From: Ehretia macrophylla
Taxonomy: Eukaryota > Streptophyta > Magnoliopsida > Boraginales > Ehretiaceae
Length of the DNA: 64,000 bases
Direction of reading: 5' to 3'
Assembly (NCBI GenBank): GCA_037974665.1
Contig: CM075775.1
Span: forward strand, 68,992,945 to 69,056,944
Below, in pieces: positions 48,498 through 59,557 of the stretch. The number at the start of each line of letters is the position of its first letter. The first letter of the stretch is position 1. A program made the translations under genes and the position numbers. The notes beneath the pieces were generated by a model. The model was not told where the DNA came from. It did not search any database and saw nothing but the letters and a program-made list of their open reading frames with translations.

Positions 48498-48616
48498 GGG
48501 TGCGATCATACCAGCACTAATGCACCGGATCCCATCAGATCTCCAAAGTTGAGTGTGCTTGGGCGAGAGTAGTACTATGATGGGTGGCCCCTTGGGAAGT
48601 CCTCGTGTTGTACCCC
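48498..48616 (+). rRNA. 5S: 5S rRNA copy 56 (type G, weak promoter)
   Basis: Changes are A43T, G48A, A54G, C57T, G81T, A90G (box C core), C95T and C114T. The upstream box is ATCTAGG and the -1 base is T. Confidence 0.9.
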
Positions 48617-49174
48617 CTTTTCAATTTTTTTTGCCCGGGTTAGTGTTGCCAAGATACTTTATACACCAAATCTCTATTACCGAATCCCACGGAACACTGG
48701 GCAAGACAACTTCGCTTCACGTAGAGGCCGGGCCAGCAAACCGAGGGCGTAGGGTTTGTGACCAGGTCTCCGTCGCTCCGGTGCCCATAACTTTTGATGC
48801 GTCAGGAGTTACGCGGCGCATAGCATACCGTTGCAAAGCTCTCTGAGAGCTCTACGATAGGGTCAGAGAGCTTGCTCTCTGTGTCCATTTTTGGAGCCCA
48901 AAATCGAACATTTTCATTAGTTTCAGAACACTTTTCTTCTTTTGCTCTGTTTTTCCGTCCCGGATTGTACGCCTTGAGTTGTTGAAAGGACGACAACCTG
49001 ACTCGTGGGACATCAGAGGGCCCTACAACGTGTCGATATCACGTCTTGCGAGGATGCTGCGTTGTTGAAGTAGATGGGTTGTCTTTATGCCCATTGGGCC
49101 TTTTGAATGGGTCGTCCCTCTAGGCTAGGACTGTGAACCGTTAACACATATAGCAATTGTGCCCTCAACTTGAC

Positions 49175-49293
49175 GGGTGCGATCATACCAGCACTAATGC
49201 ACCGTATCCCATCAGAACTCCGAAGTTAAGCGTGCTTGGGCGATAGTAGTATTAGGATGGGTGACCCCCTGTGAAGTCCTCGTGTTATACCCA
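49175..49293 (+). rRNA. 5S: 5S rRNA copy 57 (type H)
   Basis: Full length with G31T, G70T, C78T, G98T, G113A, C114T and C119A. Confidence 0.91.
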
Positions 49294-49851
49294 CTTTTCA
49301 ATTTTTTTTGCCCTGGTTAGGGTTGCCAAGATACTTTATCTACCAAATCTCTATTACCGAATCCCACGGAACAATGGGCAAGACAACTTCGCTTCACGTA
49401 GAGGCCGGGCATGCAAACCGAGGGCGTAGGGTTTGGGACTAGGTCTCCGTCACTCCTGTGCCCATAACTTTTGATCTGTAAGGAGTTATGCGGCGCACAG
49501 CATACCGTTGCAAAGCTCTCTGACATATCTACGATGGGGGCAGCTAGCTTGCTCGCTGTGACCCTTTTTGGAGCCCAAAATTGAACATTTTCATCAATTT
49601 CGGGCCACTTTTCTTCTTTTGCTCTGGTTTTCCGTCCCGGATCGTACGTCGTGAGCTGTTAAAAAGACGACAACCTAACTCGCTGGACATCAGAGGGCCC
49701 TACAAAGTGTCGATATCACATCTTGCGAGGATGCTGCGTTGTTGAAGTGGATGGGTTGTCATTAAGCCCATTGGGCCTTTTGAATGGGCCATCTCTCTAG
49801 GCTGGCACTGTGAACCGTTAACACATATAGGAGTTGTGCCCTTAACATGAC

Positions 49852-49970
49852 GGGTGCGATCATACCAGCACTAATGCACAGGATCCCATCAGAACTCCGA
49901 AGTTAAGTGTGCTTGGGAGATAGTTGTACTAGGATGGGTGACCCCCTGGGAAGTCCTCGTGTTGCACCCC
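49852..49970 (+). rRNA. 5S: 5S rRNA copy 58 (copy-45-like gene, F spacer)
   Basis: Full length with C29A, C57T, C67A, G70T and A74T. The gene has the private trio of copy 45, but the spacer is type F with TTAGAGTT: a clear mosaic. Confidence 0.92.
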
Positions 49971-50524
49971 ATTTTCAATTTTTTTTGCCCTGGTTAGAGT
50001 TGCCAAGATACTTTATCCACCAAATCTCTATTACCGAATCCCACGGAACATTTGGCAAGACAACTTCGCTTCACATAGAGGCCGAGCCTGCAAACCGAGG
50101 GCGTAGGGTTTGTGACCAGGTCACCGTCGCTCCGGTGCCCAAAACTTTTGATCCGTAAGGAGTTTCGCGGCGCACAACATACTGTTGCAAAGCTCTCTCA
50201 GAGATCTACGACAGGGGCATCCAGCTTGCTCGTTCTACCCTTTTTTGGAGCCCAAAATTGAACGTTTTCATCAATTTCAGGCCACTTTTCTACTTTCGCT
50301 ATGTTTTTTCGTCCCGGATCGTACGTCGTGAGCTGTTAAAAGGACGACAACCTGACTCACGGGACATAAGAGGGCCCTACAACGGGTCGATATCACGTCT
50401 TTTGAGGATGCTGCGTTGTTGAAGCGGATGGGTTTTAAGCCCATTGGGACTATTGAATGGGCCATCTCTCTAGGTTGGCACTGTGAACTGTTAACACATA
50501 TAGAAATTGTGCCCTTAACATGAC

Positions 50525-50643
50525 GGGTGCGATCATACTAGCACTAATGCACCGGATCCCATCAGAACTCCGAAGTTAAGCGTGCTTGGGTGAGAGTAGT
50601 ATTAGGATGGGTGACCCCTTGGGAAGTCCTCGTGTTGTACCCC
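50525..50643 (+). rRNA. 5S: 5S rRNA copy 59 (G-like)
   Basis: Full length with C15T, C67T, C78T, C95T and C114T. It is preceded by CTTAACATGA as in other G units, but its spacer is not G. Confidence 0.92.
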
Positions 50644-50863
50644 ATTTTGAATTTTTTTTGCCCTGGTTAGGGTTGCCAAGATACTTTATCCACCAAATCT
50701 CTATTACCGAATCCCACGGAACATTGGGCAAGACAACTTCGCTTCAAGTAGAGGCCGGGCCCGCAAACTGAGGGCGTAGGGTTTGTAACCAGGTCCCTAT
50801 TGCTCCGGTGCCCATAACTTTTGATCCGTGAGGAGTTACGCGGCGCACAGTATACCATTGCAA

Positions 50864-50878
50864 AGCTCTCTGAGAGCT
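50864..50878. repeat. 15-bp near-palindrome in spacer (representative)
   Basis: AGCTCTCTGAGAGCT has perfect 7-bp arms around one base, about 221 bases after the gene. Most units keep it or a one- or two-base variant. Confidence 0.7.
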
Positions 50879-51202
50879 CTATGACGGGGGCAGCCAGCTT
50901 GCTCGCTGTGCCCATTTTTTGGAGCCCAAAATCGAACGTTTTCATCAGTTTCAGTCCACTTTTCTTCTTTTGCTCTATTTTTCCATCCAGGATCGTACGT
51001 TGTGAGCTGTTAAAAGGACAACAACCTAACTCGCGGGACATCAAAGGGCCCTACAATGTGTCGATATCACGTCTTGCGAGGATGCTGCGATCTTGAAGCA
51101 GATGGGTTGCCGTTAAGCCCATTGGGCCTTTTGAATGAGCCATCTCTCTAGGCTGGGACTGTGAACCGTTAACACATATAGGAATTGTGCCTACAACATG
51201 AC

Positions 51203-51321
51203 GAGTTCGATCATACCAGCACTGATGCACCGGATCCCATCAGAACTCCGAAGTTAAGCGTTCTTGGGCAAGAGTAGTACTAGGATGGGTGACCCCCTGT
51301 GAAGTCCTCGTGCTACACCCC
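51203..51321 (+). rRNA. 5S: 5S rRNA copy 60 (H-like)
   Basis: Full length with G2A, G5T, A22G, G60T, G68A, G98T, T111C and G113A. Confidence 0.91.
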
Positions 51322-51792
51322 ATTTTTAACATTTTTTGCCCTGGTTAGGGTTGCCAAGATACTTTATCCACCAAATCTCTATTACCGAATCCCACGGAAC
51401 ATTGGGCAAGAGAACTTCGCTTCACGTAGAGGCCGGGCCCGCAAACCGAGGGCGTAGGGTTTGTGACCAAGTCTCCGTCGCTCCGGTGCCCATGACTTTT
51501 GATCCATAAGGAGTTACGCGGCGTACAGCATACCGTTGCAAAGCTCTCTGAGAGCTCTATGGTGGGTGCAGAGAGCTTGCTCGCTGTGCCCATTTTTGGA
51601 TCCCAAAAACAAACGTTTTCATCAGTTTCAGGCCACTTTTCTTCTTTTGCGCTGTTTTTCCGTCCCGGATCGTACGTCGTGAGCTGTTAAAAGGATGACA
51701 ACCTGACTCGCGGTACATCAGAGTGCCCTACAACGTGTCCATATCACGTCCTCTGAGGATGCTGCGTTGTTGAAGCGGATGGGTTGTCGTTA

Positions 51793-51818
51793 AGCCCATT
51801 GGGCCTTTTGAATGGGCC
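51793..51818 (+). promoter_or_regulatory. Site-II-like cluster and inverted repeat upstream of 5S (representative)
   Basis: AGCCCA (51793), TGGGCC (51800) and TGGGCC (51813) lie at -87 to -62 of copy 61. GCCCATT and AATGGGC form inverted 7-bp arms around 10 bases. TGGGCC/T is the plant site II element bound by TCP factors. Nearly every unit has this cluster. Confidence 0.5.
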
Positions 51819-51879
51819 ATCTCCCTAGGCTGGAACTGTGAACCGTTAACACATATAGGAATTGTGACCTCAACATGAT

Positions 51880-51997
51880 GGGTGCGATCAGAGCAACACT
51901 AATGCACCAGATACCATCAGAACTCCGAAGTTAAGCGTGCTTGGGCGAGAGTAATACTAGGATGGGTGACCCATGTGAAGTCCTCGTGTTGCAACCC
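51880..51997 (+). rRNA. 5S: 5S rRNA copy 61 (B-like 5' end, 118 nt)
   Basis: Changes are T12G, C14G, G17A, G30A, C34A, G75A, G98T and C116A, with one base lost in the C91-95 region. The -1 base is T. Confidence 0.9.
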
Positions 51998-52555
51998 CTT
52001 TTCAATTTTTTTTGCCCTGGTTTTGGTTGCCAAGATACTTTATCCACCAAATCTCAATTATCGAATCCCACGGAACATTGGGCAAGACAACTTCGCTTCA
52101 CGTAGAGGCTGGGCCAGCAAACCGAGGGCGTAGGGTTTGTGACCAGGTCTCCGTCGCTCCGGTGCCCATAACTTTTGATCCATAAGGATTTATGCTGCGC
52201 ACAGCATATCGTTGCAAAGCTCTCTGAGAGCTCTACGTCGGGGGCAGCTAGTTTGCTCGCTGTGCCCATTTTTGAAGCCCAAAATTGAATGTTTTCATCA
52301 AATTTTGGCCACTTTTCTTCTTTTGCTCAATTTTTCCGTCCCGGATCGTACGTCGTGAGCTGTTAAAAGGACGACAACCTGACTCGCGGGACATCAGAGG
52401 GCCCTACAACGTGTCGATATCACGTCTTGTGAGGATGCTATGTTGTTGAAGCGGATGGGTTGTCGTTAAGCCCATTGGGCCTTTTGAATGGGCCATATCT
52501 CTAGGCTCGCACTGTGAACCATTAACACATATAGGAATTTTGCCCTCAACATAAC

Positions 52556-52674
52556 GGGGGTGATTAGAGCAGCACTAATGCACCGGATTCCATCAGAACT
52601 CCGAAGTTAAGCGTGCTTGGGAGAGAGTAGTACTAGGATGGGTGACCCCCAGGGAAGTTCTCGTGTTGCACCCC
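52556..52674 (+). rRNA. 5S: 5S rRNA copy 62 (type B)
   Basis: Type B set plus C6T, C10T and C67A. It is the only clear type B copy after the LARD. Confidence 0.9.
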
Positions 52675-53232
52675 CCTTTTCAATATTTTTTGCTCCGGTT
52701 AGGGTTGCCGTGATACTTTATCCACCATATTTCTATTATCGAATCCCACGGTACATTGGGCAAGACAACTTCGCTTCACGTAGAGGCTGGGCCAGCAAAC
52801 CGAGGGCGTAGGGTTTGTGACCAGGTCTCCGTCGCCCTGGTGCCCAAAACTTTTGATCCGTAAGGAGTTACGCGGCGCACAACATACCGTTGCAAAGCTC
52901 TCTGAGAGCTCTACGACGGGGGCAGCCAGTTTGCTCGCTATGCCCTTCTTGAAGCCCAAAATCGAACGTTTTCATCAGTTTCAGTCCACTTTTCTTCTTT
53001 TTCTCCGTTTTTCCCACCTGGATCGTACGTCGTGAGCTGTTAAAAGGATGACAACATGACTCGCAGGACATCAGAGGGCCCTACAATGTGTCGATATCAC
53101 GTCTTTCGAGGATGCTGCATTGTAGAAGCGGATGGTTTGTCATTAAGCCCATTGGGCCTTTTGAATGGGCCATCTCTCTAGGCTGGCACTGTGAACCGTT
53201 AACACATATAGGAATTGTGCCCTCAACATGAC

Positions 53233-53351
53233 GGGTGTGATCATACCAGTACTAATGCACCGGATCCCATCAGAACTCCGAAGTTAAGCGTGCTTGGGCG
53301 AGAGTAGTACTAGGATGGATGACCCCCTGGGAAGTCCTCGTGCTGCGCCCA
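53233..53351 (+). rRNA. 5S: 5S rRNA copy 63 (type A)
   Basis: Full length with C6T, C18T, G87A (box C core), T111C, A115G and C119A. Confidence 0.91.
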
Positions 53352-53908
53352 CTTTCCAATTTTTTTTGCCCTGGTTAGGGTTGCCAAGACACTTTATCCA
53401 TCAAATCTCTATTACCAAATCCCATGGAACATTGGGCAAGACAACTTCGCTTCACATAGAGGCCGGGCCCGCAAACCGAGGGCGTAGGGTTTGTGACCAA
53501 GTCTCCGTCGCTCCGGTGCCCATAACTATTGATTCGTAAGGAGTTACGCGGCGCACAACATACTGTCGCAAAGCTCTCTGAGAGCTCTACGAAGGGGGCA
53601 GCCAGCTTGCTCGTTGTGCTCATTTTTTGAGCCCAAAATCGAACGTTTTCATCAGTTTCAGTCCACTTTTCTTCTTTTGCTCTGTTTTTCTGTCCCGAAT
53701 TGTACGTCGTGAGCTATTAAAAGGATGACAACCTGACTCGCGGGACATCAGAGGGCCTACAACATGTCAATATCACGTCTTGCGAGGATGCTGCGTTGTT
53801 GAAGCGGATGGGTTGTCGTTAAGCCCATTGGGCCTTTTGAATGGGCCATCTCTCTAGGCTGGCACTGTGAACCATTAACACATATAGGAATTGTGCCCTC
53901 AACATGAC

Positions 53909-54027
53909 GGGTGCGATCATACCAGCACTAATGCACCGGATCCCATCAGAACTCTGAAGTTGAGCGTGCTTGGGCGAGAGTAGTACTAAGATGGGTGACC
54001 CCCTGGGAAGTCCTCGTGTTGCACCCC
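53909..54027 (+). rRNA. 5S: 5S rRNA copy 64 (type A)
   Basis: Only C47T, A54G (box A) and G81A (box C) differ. Confidence 0.93.
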
Positions 54028-54585
54028 CTTTTCAATTTTTTTTTGCCCTGGTTAGGGTTGCCAAGATACTTTATCCACCAAATCTCTATTACTGAATCCC
54101 ACGGAAGATTGGGCAAGACAACTTCGCTTCACGTAGAGGTTGAGCCCGCAAACCGAGGGCGTAGGGTTTGTGACCAGGCCTCCGTCGCTCCGGTGCCCAT
54201 AACTTTCGATCTGTAAGGAGTTACGCGGTGCACAGCATACCATTGCAAAGCTCTCTGAGAGCTCTACGGTGGGGGCAGCCAGATTGCTCGCTGTGCCCTT
54301 TTTGGAGCCCAAAATCGAACGTTTTCATCAGTTTAAGTCCACTTTTCTTCTTTTGCTCTATTTTTCCATCCTGGATCGTACGTCGTGAGCTGTTAAGAAG
54401 ATGACAACATGACTCGTGGGACATCAGAGGGCCCTACGACGTGTCGATATCATGTCTTGTGAGGATACTGCGTTGTTAAAGCGGATGGGTTGTCGTTAAG
54501 GCCATTGGGCCTTTTGAATGGGCCATCTATCTATGCTGGTACTGTGAACCGTTAACACATATAGGAATTGTACCCTCAACATGAC

Positions 54586-54704
54586 GGGTGCGATCATACC
54601 AGCACTAATGCACCGGATCCCATCAGAACTCCGAAGTTAAGCATGCTTGGGTGAGAGTAGTACTAGGATGGGTGACCCCCTGGGAAGTCCTCATGCTGTA
54701 CCCC
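54586..54704 (+). rRNA. 5S: 5S rRNA copy 65 (spacer split by solo LTR)
   Basis: Full length with G58A, C67T, G108A, T111C and C114T. The solo LTR entered its spacer 267 bases after the gene. Confidence 0.92.
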
Positions 54705-54966
54705 CTTTTCAATTTTTTTTGCCCTGGTTAGGGTTGCCAAGATACTTTATCCACCAAATCTCTATTACCGAATCCCACGGAACTTTGGGCAAGACAACTT
54801 CGCTTCACGTAGAGGTCGGGCGCGCAAACCGAGGGCGTAGGGTTTGTGACCAGGTCTCCGTCGCTCCGGTGCCCATAACTTTTGATCCGTAAGGAGTGAC
54901 GCGGCACACAGCATACCATTGCAAAGCTCTCTGAGAGCTCTACGAAGGGGGTAGCCAGCTTGCTAG

Positions 54967-54971
54967 CTGTG
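54967..54971. repeat. Target-site duplication CTGTG (left)
   Basis: CTGTG precedes the LTR start TGTCACG and is repeated after the LTR at 58586-58590. Intact spacers read GCTGTGCCC here. Confidence 0.92.
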
Positions 54972-57900
54972 TGTCACGCCCCCAACCCGGCCTATAAGGT
55001 TAGACTAGGGTGTGAACTAACATTCAAGTAATGTACTTAGCTGTTTATGAAGATTAACACCTAATGATTTAGTCTAAACTCCAAAGTTTTCCAGAAAACC
55101 GGCAGCATAACGGCTGTAATTGGCCATTTGGTTTAACCTAATTCTCTAAACGCCTCAAAGTTTACCGTCTCAAATTCATTTTCAACTAAGATTACTAATT
55201 TACTATCGATTGGATTGCCTATTGGTTATTTCGACGTCCCGTTTGAATTATAGCCTAGCATGATACTATGTCTCGTTTGCTTATTTGTCCTCATTACAAA
55301 TATACCTGTTGATCTTAGCTCAATAGCAACTACCTGTTAAGATTGGATAAGTTCATTTACTTAGATGTTAACTAAAGCGTCATAACCTAAGATAGATACT
55401 ACCGGTGACAAAAGCAAAACGATCACAGTAGTGTTATGTCTAGCATCAGTCTACTTAATATAAGTACAAACCAAAATTTGACCCCAAATTACAACGGGGG
55501 TCTTTTACATTAGCAACAACAAGCAACATAAATAAATGGTCTTCAAGCAGCACAAGGTACACAAGTAGTCACGTTCAAGCAAAACAACAATAACAGGCAA
55601 TCACTCCAGGGGTTCATCATTAGGTACATTGTCCTCGGGTTCCTGTACCTGTTCTTCTTCACCTAAGATGATAAAAGAGGGTGAGTCCTTATGAACTCAG
55701 TGAGGGGGGAACGAGAAATAAGTTTTGAAACTCATTTTCTGGTTAAACTTATGAAAATCCCTTTCTCAAACATGAATACAACATAAATACAAGTACAGGA
55801 ATACAAGTACAGAAATACAAGTACATAAATACAAGTACAGAACAGGAATACGGGTCTTTCCTCCCCGAGGTTCTCTAGGAACCAAGCGAGAGTACTTATA
55901 CACATAGTAAAAAGGATACAGTGAGCTTTTGCTCTCAGATCAGTTCCAGGATCAGTTGTTGCGGCCGACTGCAAATCATCCCCCAAACGCGCCAGGTGGG
56001 TGTACTCCGGATATACCCCGAAATCCTACGACCCAACTCTCCAAGGAAGTCTAGACCCCAAGCGAGAGAGAGAATGGGACCATGGTAGTCACAGGTGCAC
56101 CGGCAAGCCCGATGCCGCCCGGTGTGCGTGATCGCTACCATGCCAACAGGAAAGGTTGCAACCTTGTATGCAATGCACATTCATGACAGGTAATATATCA
56201 CAGTAGGAAGACAACAAAGTAGGTCGCCTCCGGACAGTCATAAGATTGCACATTGACAGGTAAACAAGCAGGACACAATAAGACAGAAAATTTCACTTGA
56301 AAGGCATATAGAGTTATATGAAAATTAAACGGGCACCCATGTAACACATGTAAAACAGGCCATATAACTCATTAAGAAGCCCACGTAATCAAGTGATAAG
56401 ATCATTCAACATGCAGTGAAATTAACATGGGTTCGGTAGCAAGAAAAGCTTATTTGACAACATGCCATGGTCAAATTCACATTTGAAGTTATAAAACATT
56501 TACGGGCAGCACACTAAGCATATAATTTCCACACAATAACCAAAAGATCAACACTTAGCAAAACTACCTAGTCATTAGGGTTTCTGTTTCATGCTTAACC
56601 GTGTGATTAAAACCCTAAGTCAACTCGAAATCATTCTCAAGTCATGCATCATTCAATTCACGCATCCTCAAGTACTCATAACAGTCCACATAACATCCCA
56701 ACACCACATTTCCACACAAATAGAACCACAAGAGAGGTTACAACAATTTCCCAAGCACGTAGCTAAATGAACCCTTTACTGCAATAGGCTGTTTTCCCAC
56801 AATCAATAGGATAATCAAACATTCTCCAAATTCAGTGAATAAGATGTCAAATTAAAGCTTAAGAAGTTAGATAAAATCAAAAACAATCCTTGCATCAATT
56901 GGAGTTCAGAATCATTAGTTATAGCCGAAACAGTGAGGTAACACAAAACTGTCCAGATTTGCACACTTTTCAGAAATTGACGTTTTTGAGGTCCTTAGGG
57001 TCAGTTTTAGCTTTGGTCCATTTCTGAAAAAATTGTCCAGAACTGAAACATATAGCAGTATACCAAATTTCATACATTTTGGACAACATTTACTAAGTCA
57101 AATATGGTTCGTTCCACAAGGTCAGTGCATCTGCCAAAACCTGCTTCATTTTTCCAGATTTCCAGATTTGGTCACATTTTAAAGATTTGTCATTTTGAGG
57201 ACTTAGAATCAAAATTAGCTTCGGCATATTTCTGGGAAAAATGTTCAAAACTGTCCAAACTAGTGACCCACCAATTTTCAAACATTTTCAACATCATTTG
57301 CTTAGCTAAACTTACCTCTAACAGACTGGTCAGAGAGCTGTCATCCATTTCGACTTCACCTAGCATCATTTTCAAGCCAAGATCTTGCCATGCATGGTTG
57401 TTTAAGCTTATGAACTACCATATATCTCAAGTACAGAAGAAAATACACACATTCATGAGCATGCATGTGAAATTTTGAAGAGTTTTCAAAAGGTTTTAAC
57501 CCTCACCTTAGAAATCAACCTCAAGTTGCTCAAAAACCTTTGTTGAAGTTCAAATCTCCTCTTCTCCTTTGTCTAGCCGAAATCCCACTAGCTTTTCTCT
57601 ATTTTTCCTAGCTTAGTGATCAATCTCTTAGTGCATGCATGTAGTTATAACTTGAAGAAAAGAAATGGATGTCAAGAAGCTTACCTAGGCTGAAAATGAA
57701 GCTTCAATGCACATGCATGAGTGATTTTCGAACTCTAGCTTGTTTGCTTGAGTTGCTTGGATGATTTGCTTGCCTTGTTCGACTAAGGTGTGATGAAGAT
57801 GAGCAAGGATGGTGAGAGCTCAGCCAAGGCCGAGTATGAGAGAGAGGAAAATGAGAGTGAGTGAGAAATGTGAGAGGAAGAAATGAATGAAATGAAAATA

Positions 57901-58585
57901 AAACAAAAGCCTTGCAACTTGAGGAGCATGCTCGGCCTTGAGGCTTACAATTTCAGCTTTTGTCTTCAAGATGCTTTAAATTTTGAAATGTCTAGCATGG
58001 AAAAGTGTTATGGCCGAGAATGGTGAGGAGATTGAGGGAAATTTGAGCAATGTTTTAATGCCTTGTGTCATAGTTTGTCTTAGCATGCAATAGGATAAAA
58101 TAATTTGCTCAAACCTTGTGCAAAAACCATGGTATGGTCGGCCAAGGCTAATAAAATGGCTGAATTTGTGTCATCTTGAGCATTATTCTAATTGTATCTA
58201 GAAGTGCAAAAAGAATAATGGATAAAGAATAAGGAATGTTTTATTTTTAGTAAATTTTTGTCTTCTAGTGAATTGAATTTGGATTATTATATTGTTAGTG
58301 GATTTTGTAGGATTGTTTAATAGTCTAGTGCTTCGTGAAAGATACTTTCTTGATTAGCGTGAAGGCACGCTTTACTAGGTCTAGGCATGCACTATGAGGT
58401 AGGACACGAACTACGAGACGAATGCACGTTTTTCAAGTAACTGCATGCAATCCCAAACGAATGCACGTAATTCAATGCATGGCACATAAAATGAACTCAT
58501 TTCTCAAACCTAGGTCATGGCACGCAAATCTAGGTTAGGGAAAACGAAGCTAGGTTTCGCACGCAAATCGGGGTCGGCCCTCACA
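54972..58585 (-). mobile_element. Solo LTR, 3,614 bp
   Basis: It starts TGTCACGCC and ends CCTCACA, with 5-bp duplications CTGTG on both sides and no interior or second LTR. That is the product of recombination between two LTRs of one element. It is clearly related to the LARD LTRs along its length but shorter and diverged, so it is a second subfamily; 1-362 belongs nearer to it. Removing it with one duplication restores 676-bp spacing. A 124-codon stretch at 57104-57478 has a counterpart in the LARD LTRs, but it is antisense to the element and I do not call it a gene. Confidence 0.93.
55786..55841. repeat. Tandem 14-bp repeat in the solo LTR (4 copies)
   Basis: Four consecutive copies of AATACAAGTACAGR at 55786, 55800, 55814 and 55828. 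The LARD LTRs lack it and have a 72-bp-period duplication near the same place. Confidence 0.88.
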
Positions 58586-58590
58586 CTGTG
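58586..58590. repeat. Target-site duplication CTGTG (right)
   Basis: Directly follows the LTR end CTCACA and continues into normal 5S spacer. Confidence 0.92.
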
Positions 58591-58880
58591 CCCTTTTTAG
58601 AGCCTAAAATCGAACGTTTTCATCAGTTTCAGTCCACTTTTCTTCTTTTGCTCTGTTTTTCCATCCCGGATCGTACGTCGTGAGCTGTTAAAAGGATGAC
58701 AACATGACTCGCAGGACATCAGAGGGCCCTACAATGTGTCGATATCACGTCTTGCGAGGATGCTGCGTTGTTGAAGCGGATGGGTTGTCGTTAAGCCCAT
58801 TGGGCCTTTTGAATGGGCCATCTCTCTAGGCTGGCATTGTGAACCATTAACACATATAGGAATTGTGCCCTCAACATGAC

Positions 58881-58999
58881 GGGTGCGATCATACCAGCAC
58901 TAATGCATCGGATCCCATCAGAACTCCGAAGTGAAGCGTGCTTGGACGAAAGTAGTACTAGGATGGGTGACCCCCTAGGAAGTCCTCGTGTTGCACCCA
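58881..58999 (+). rRNA. 5S: 5S rRNA copy 66 (type A)
   Basis: Full length with C28T, T53G (box A), G66A, G70A, G97A and C119A. Confidence 0.92.
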
Positions 59000-59557
59000 T
59001 TTTTCAATTTTTTTTGCCCTGGTTAGGGTTGCCAAGATACTTTATCAACCAAATCTCTATTACCGAATCCCACGGAACATTGGGTAAGACAACTTCGCTT
59101 CACGTAGAGGCCGGGCCAGCAAACCCAGGACGTAGGGTTTGTGACAAGGTCTCTGTCCCTCCGGTGCCCATAACTTTTGATCCGTAAGGAGTTACGCGGC
59201 GCACAACATACCGTTGCAAAGCTCTCTGAGAGCTCTACGACGGAGGCAGCATGCTTGCTCGTTGTGCCCATTTTTGGAGCCCAAAATCGAAGGTTTTTAT
59301 CAATTTCAGTCAACTTTTCTTCTTTTGCTCCGTTTTTCCCATCCGGATCATACGTCGTGAGCTGTTAAAAGGACGACAACATGACTCGCGGGACATCAGA
59401 GGGCCATACAACGTGTCGATATCACGTCTTTTGAGGATGCTACGTTGTTGAAGCGGATGGGTTGTCGTTAAGCCCATTGGGCCTTTTGAATGGGCCATCT
59501 CTCAAGGCTGGCACTGTGAACCGTTAACACATATAGGAATTGTGCCCTCAACATGAC

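Larger units (their letters stand above)
45795..49851 (+). repeat. Tandem F-G-H trimers, period about 2,030 bp
   Basis: F at 45795 and 47825, G at 46472 and 48498, H at 47149 and 49175. The G spacers share a rare GGGTCGTCCC string near 47080 and 49110. A partial third round begins at 49852 (F spacer), with G-like and H-like genes at 50525 and 51203. Confidence 0.82.
39915..54971 (+). repeat. 5S rDNA tandem array, block 2 (22 copies)
   Basis: Continues block 1 in phase and orientation. Gene starts are 673-678 bp apart. It contains a D-E-E-E-F-G run and tandem F-G-H trimers. Spacers have the same motif order as block 1 and carry no other gene. Confidence 0.97.
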
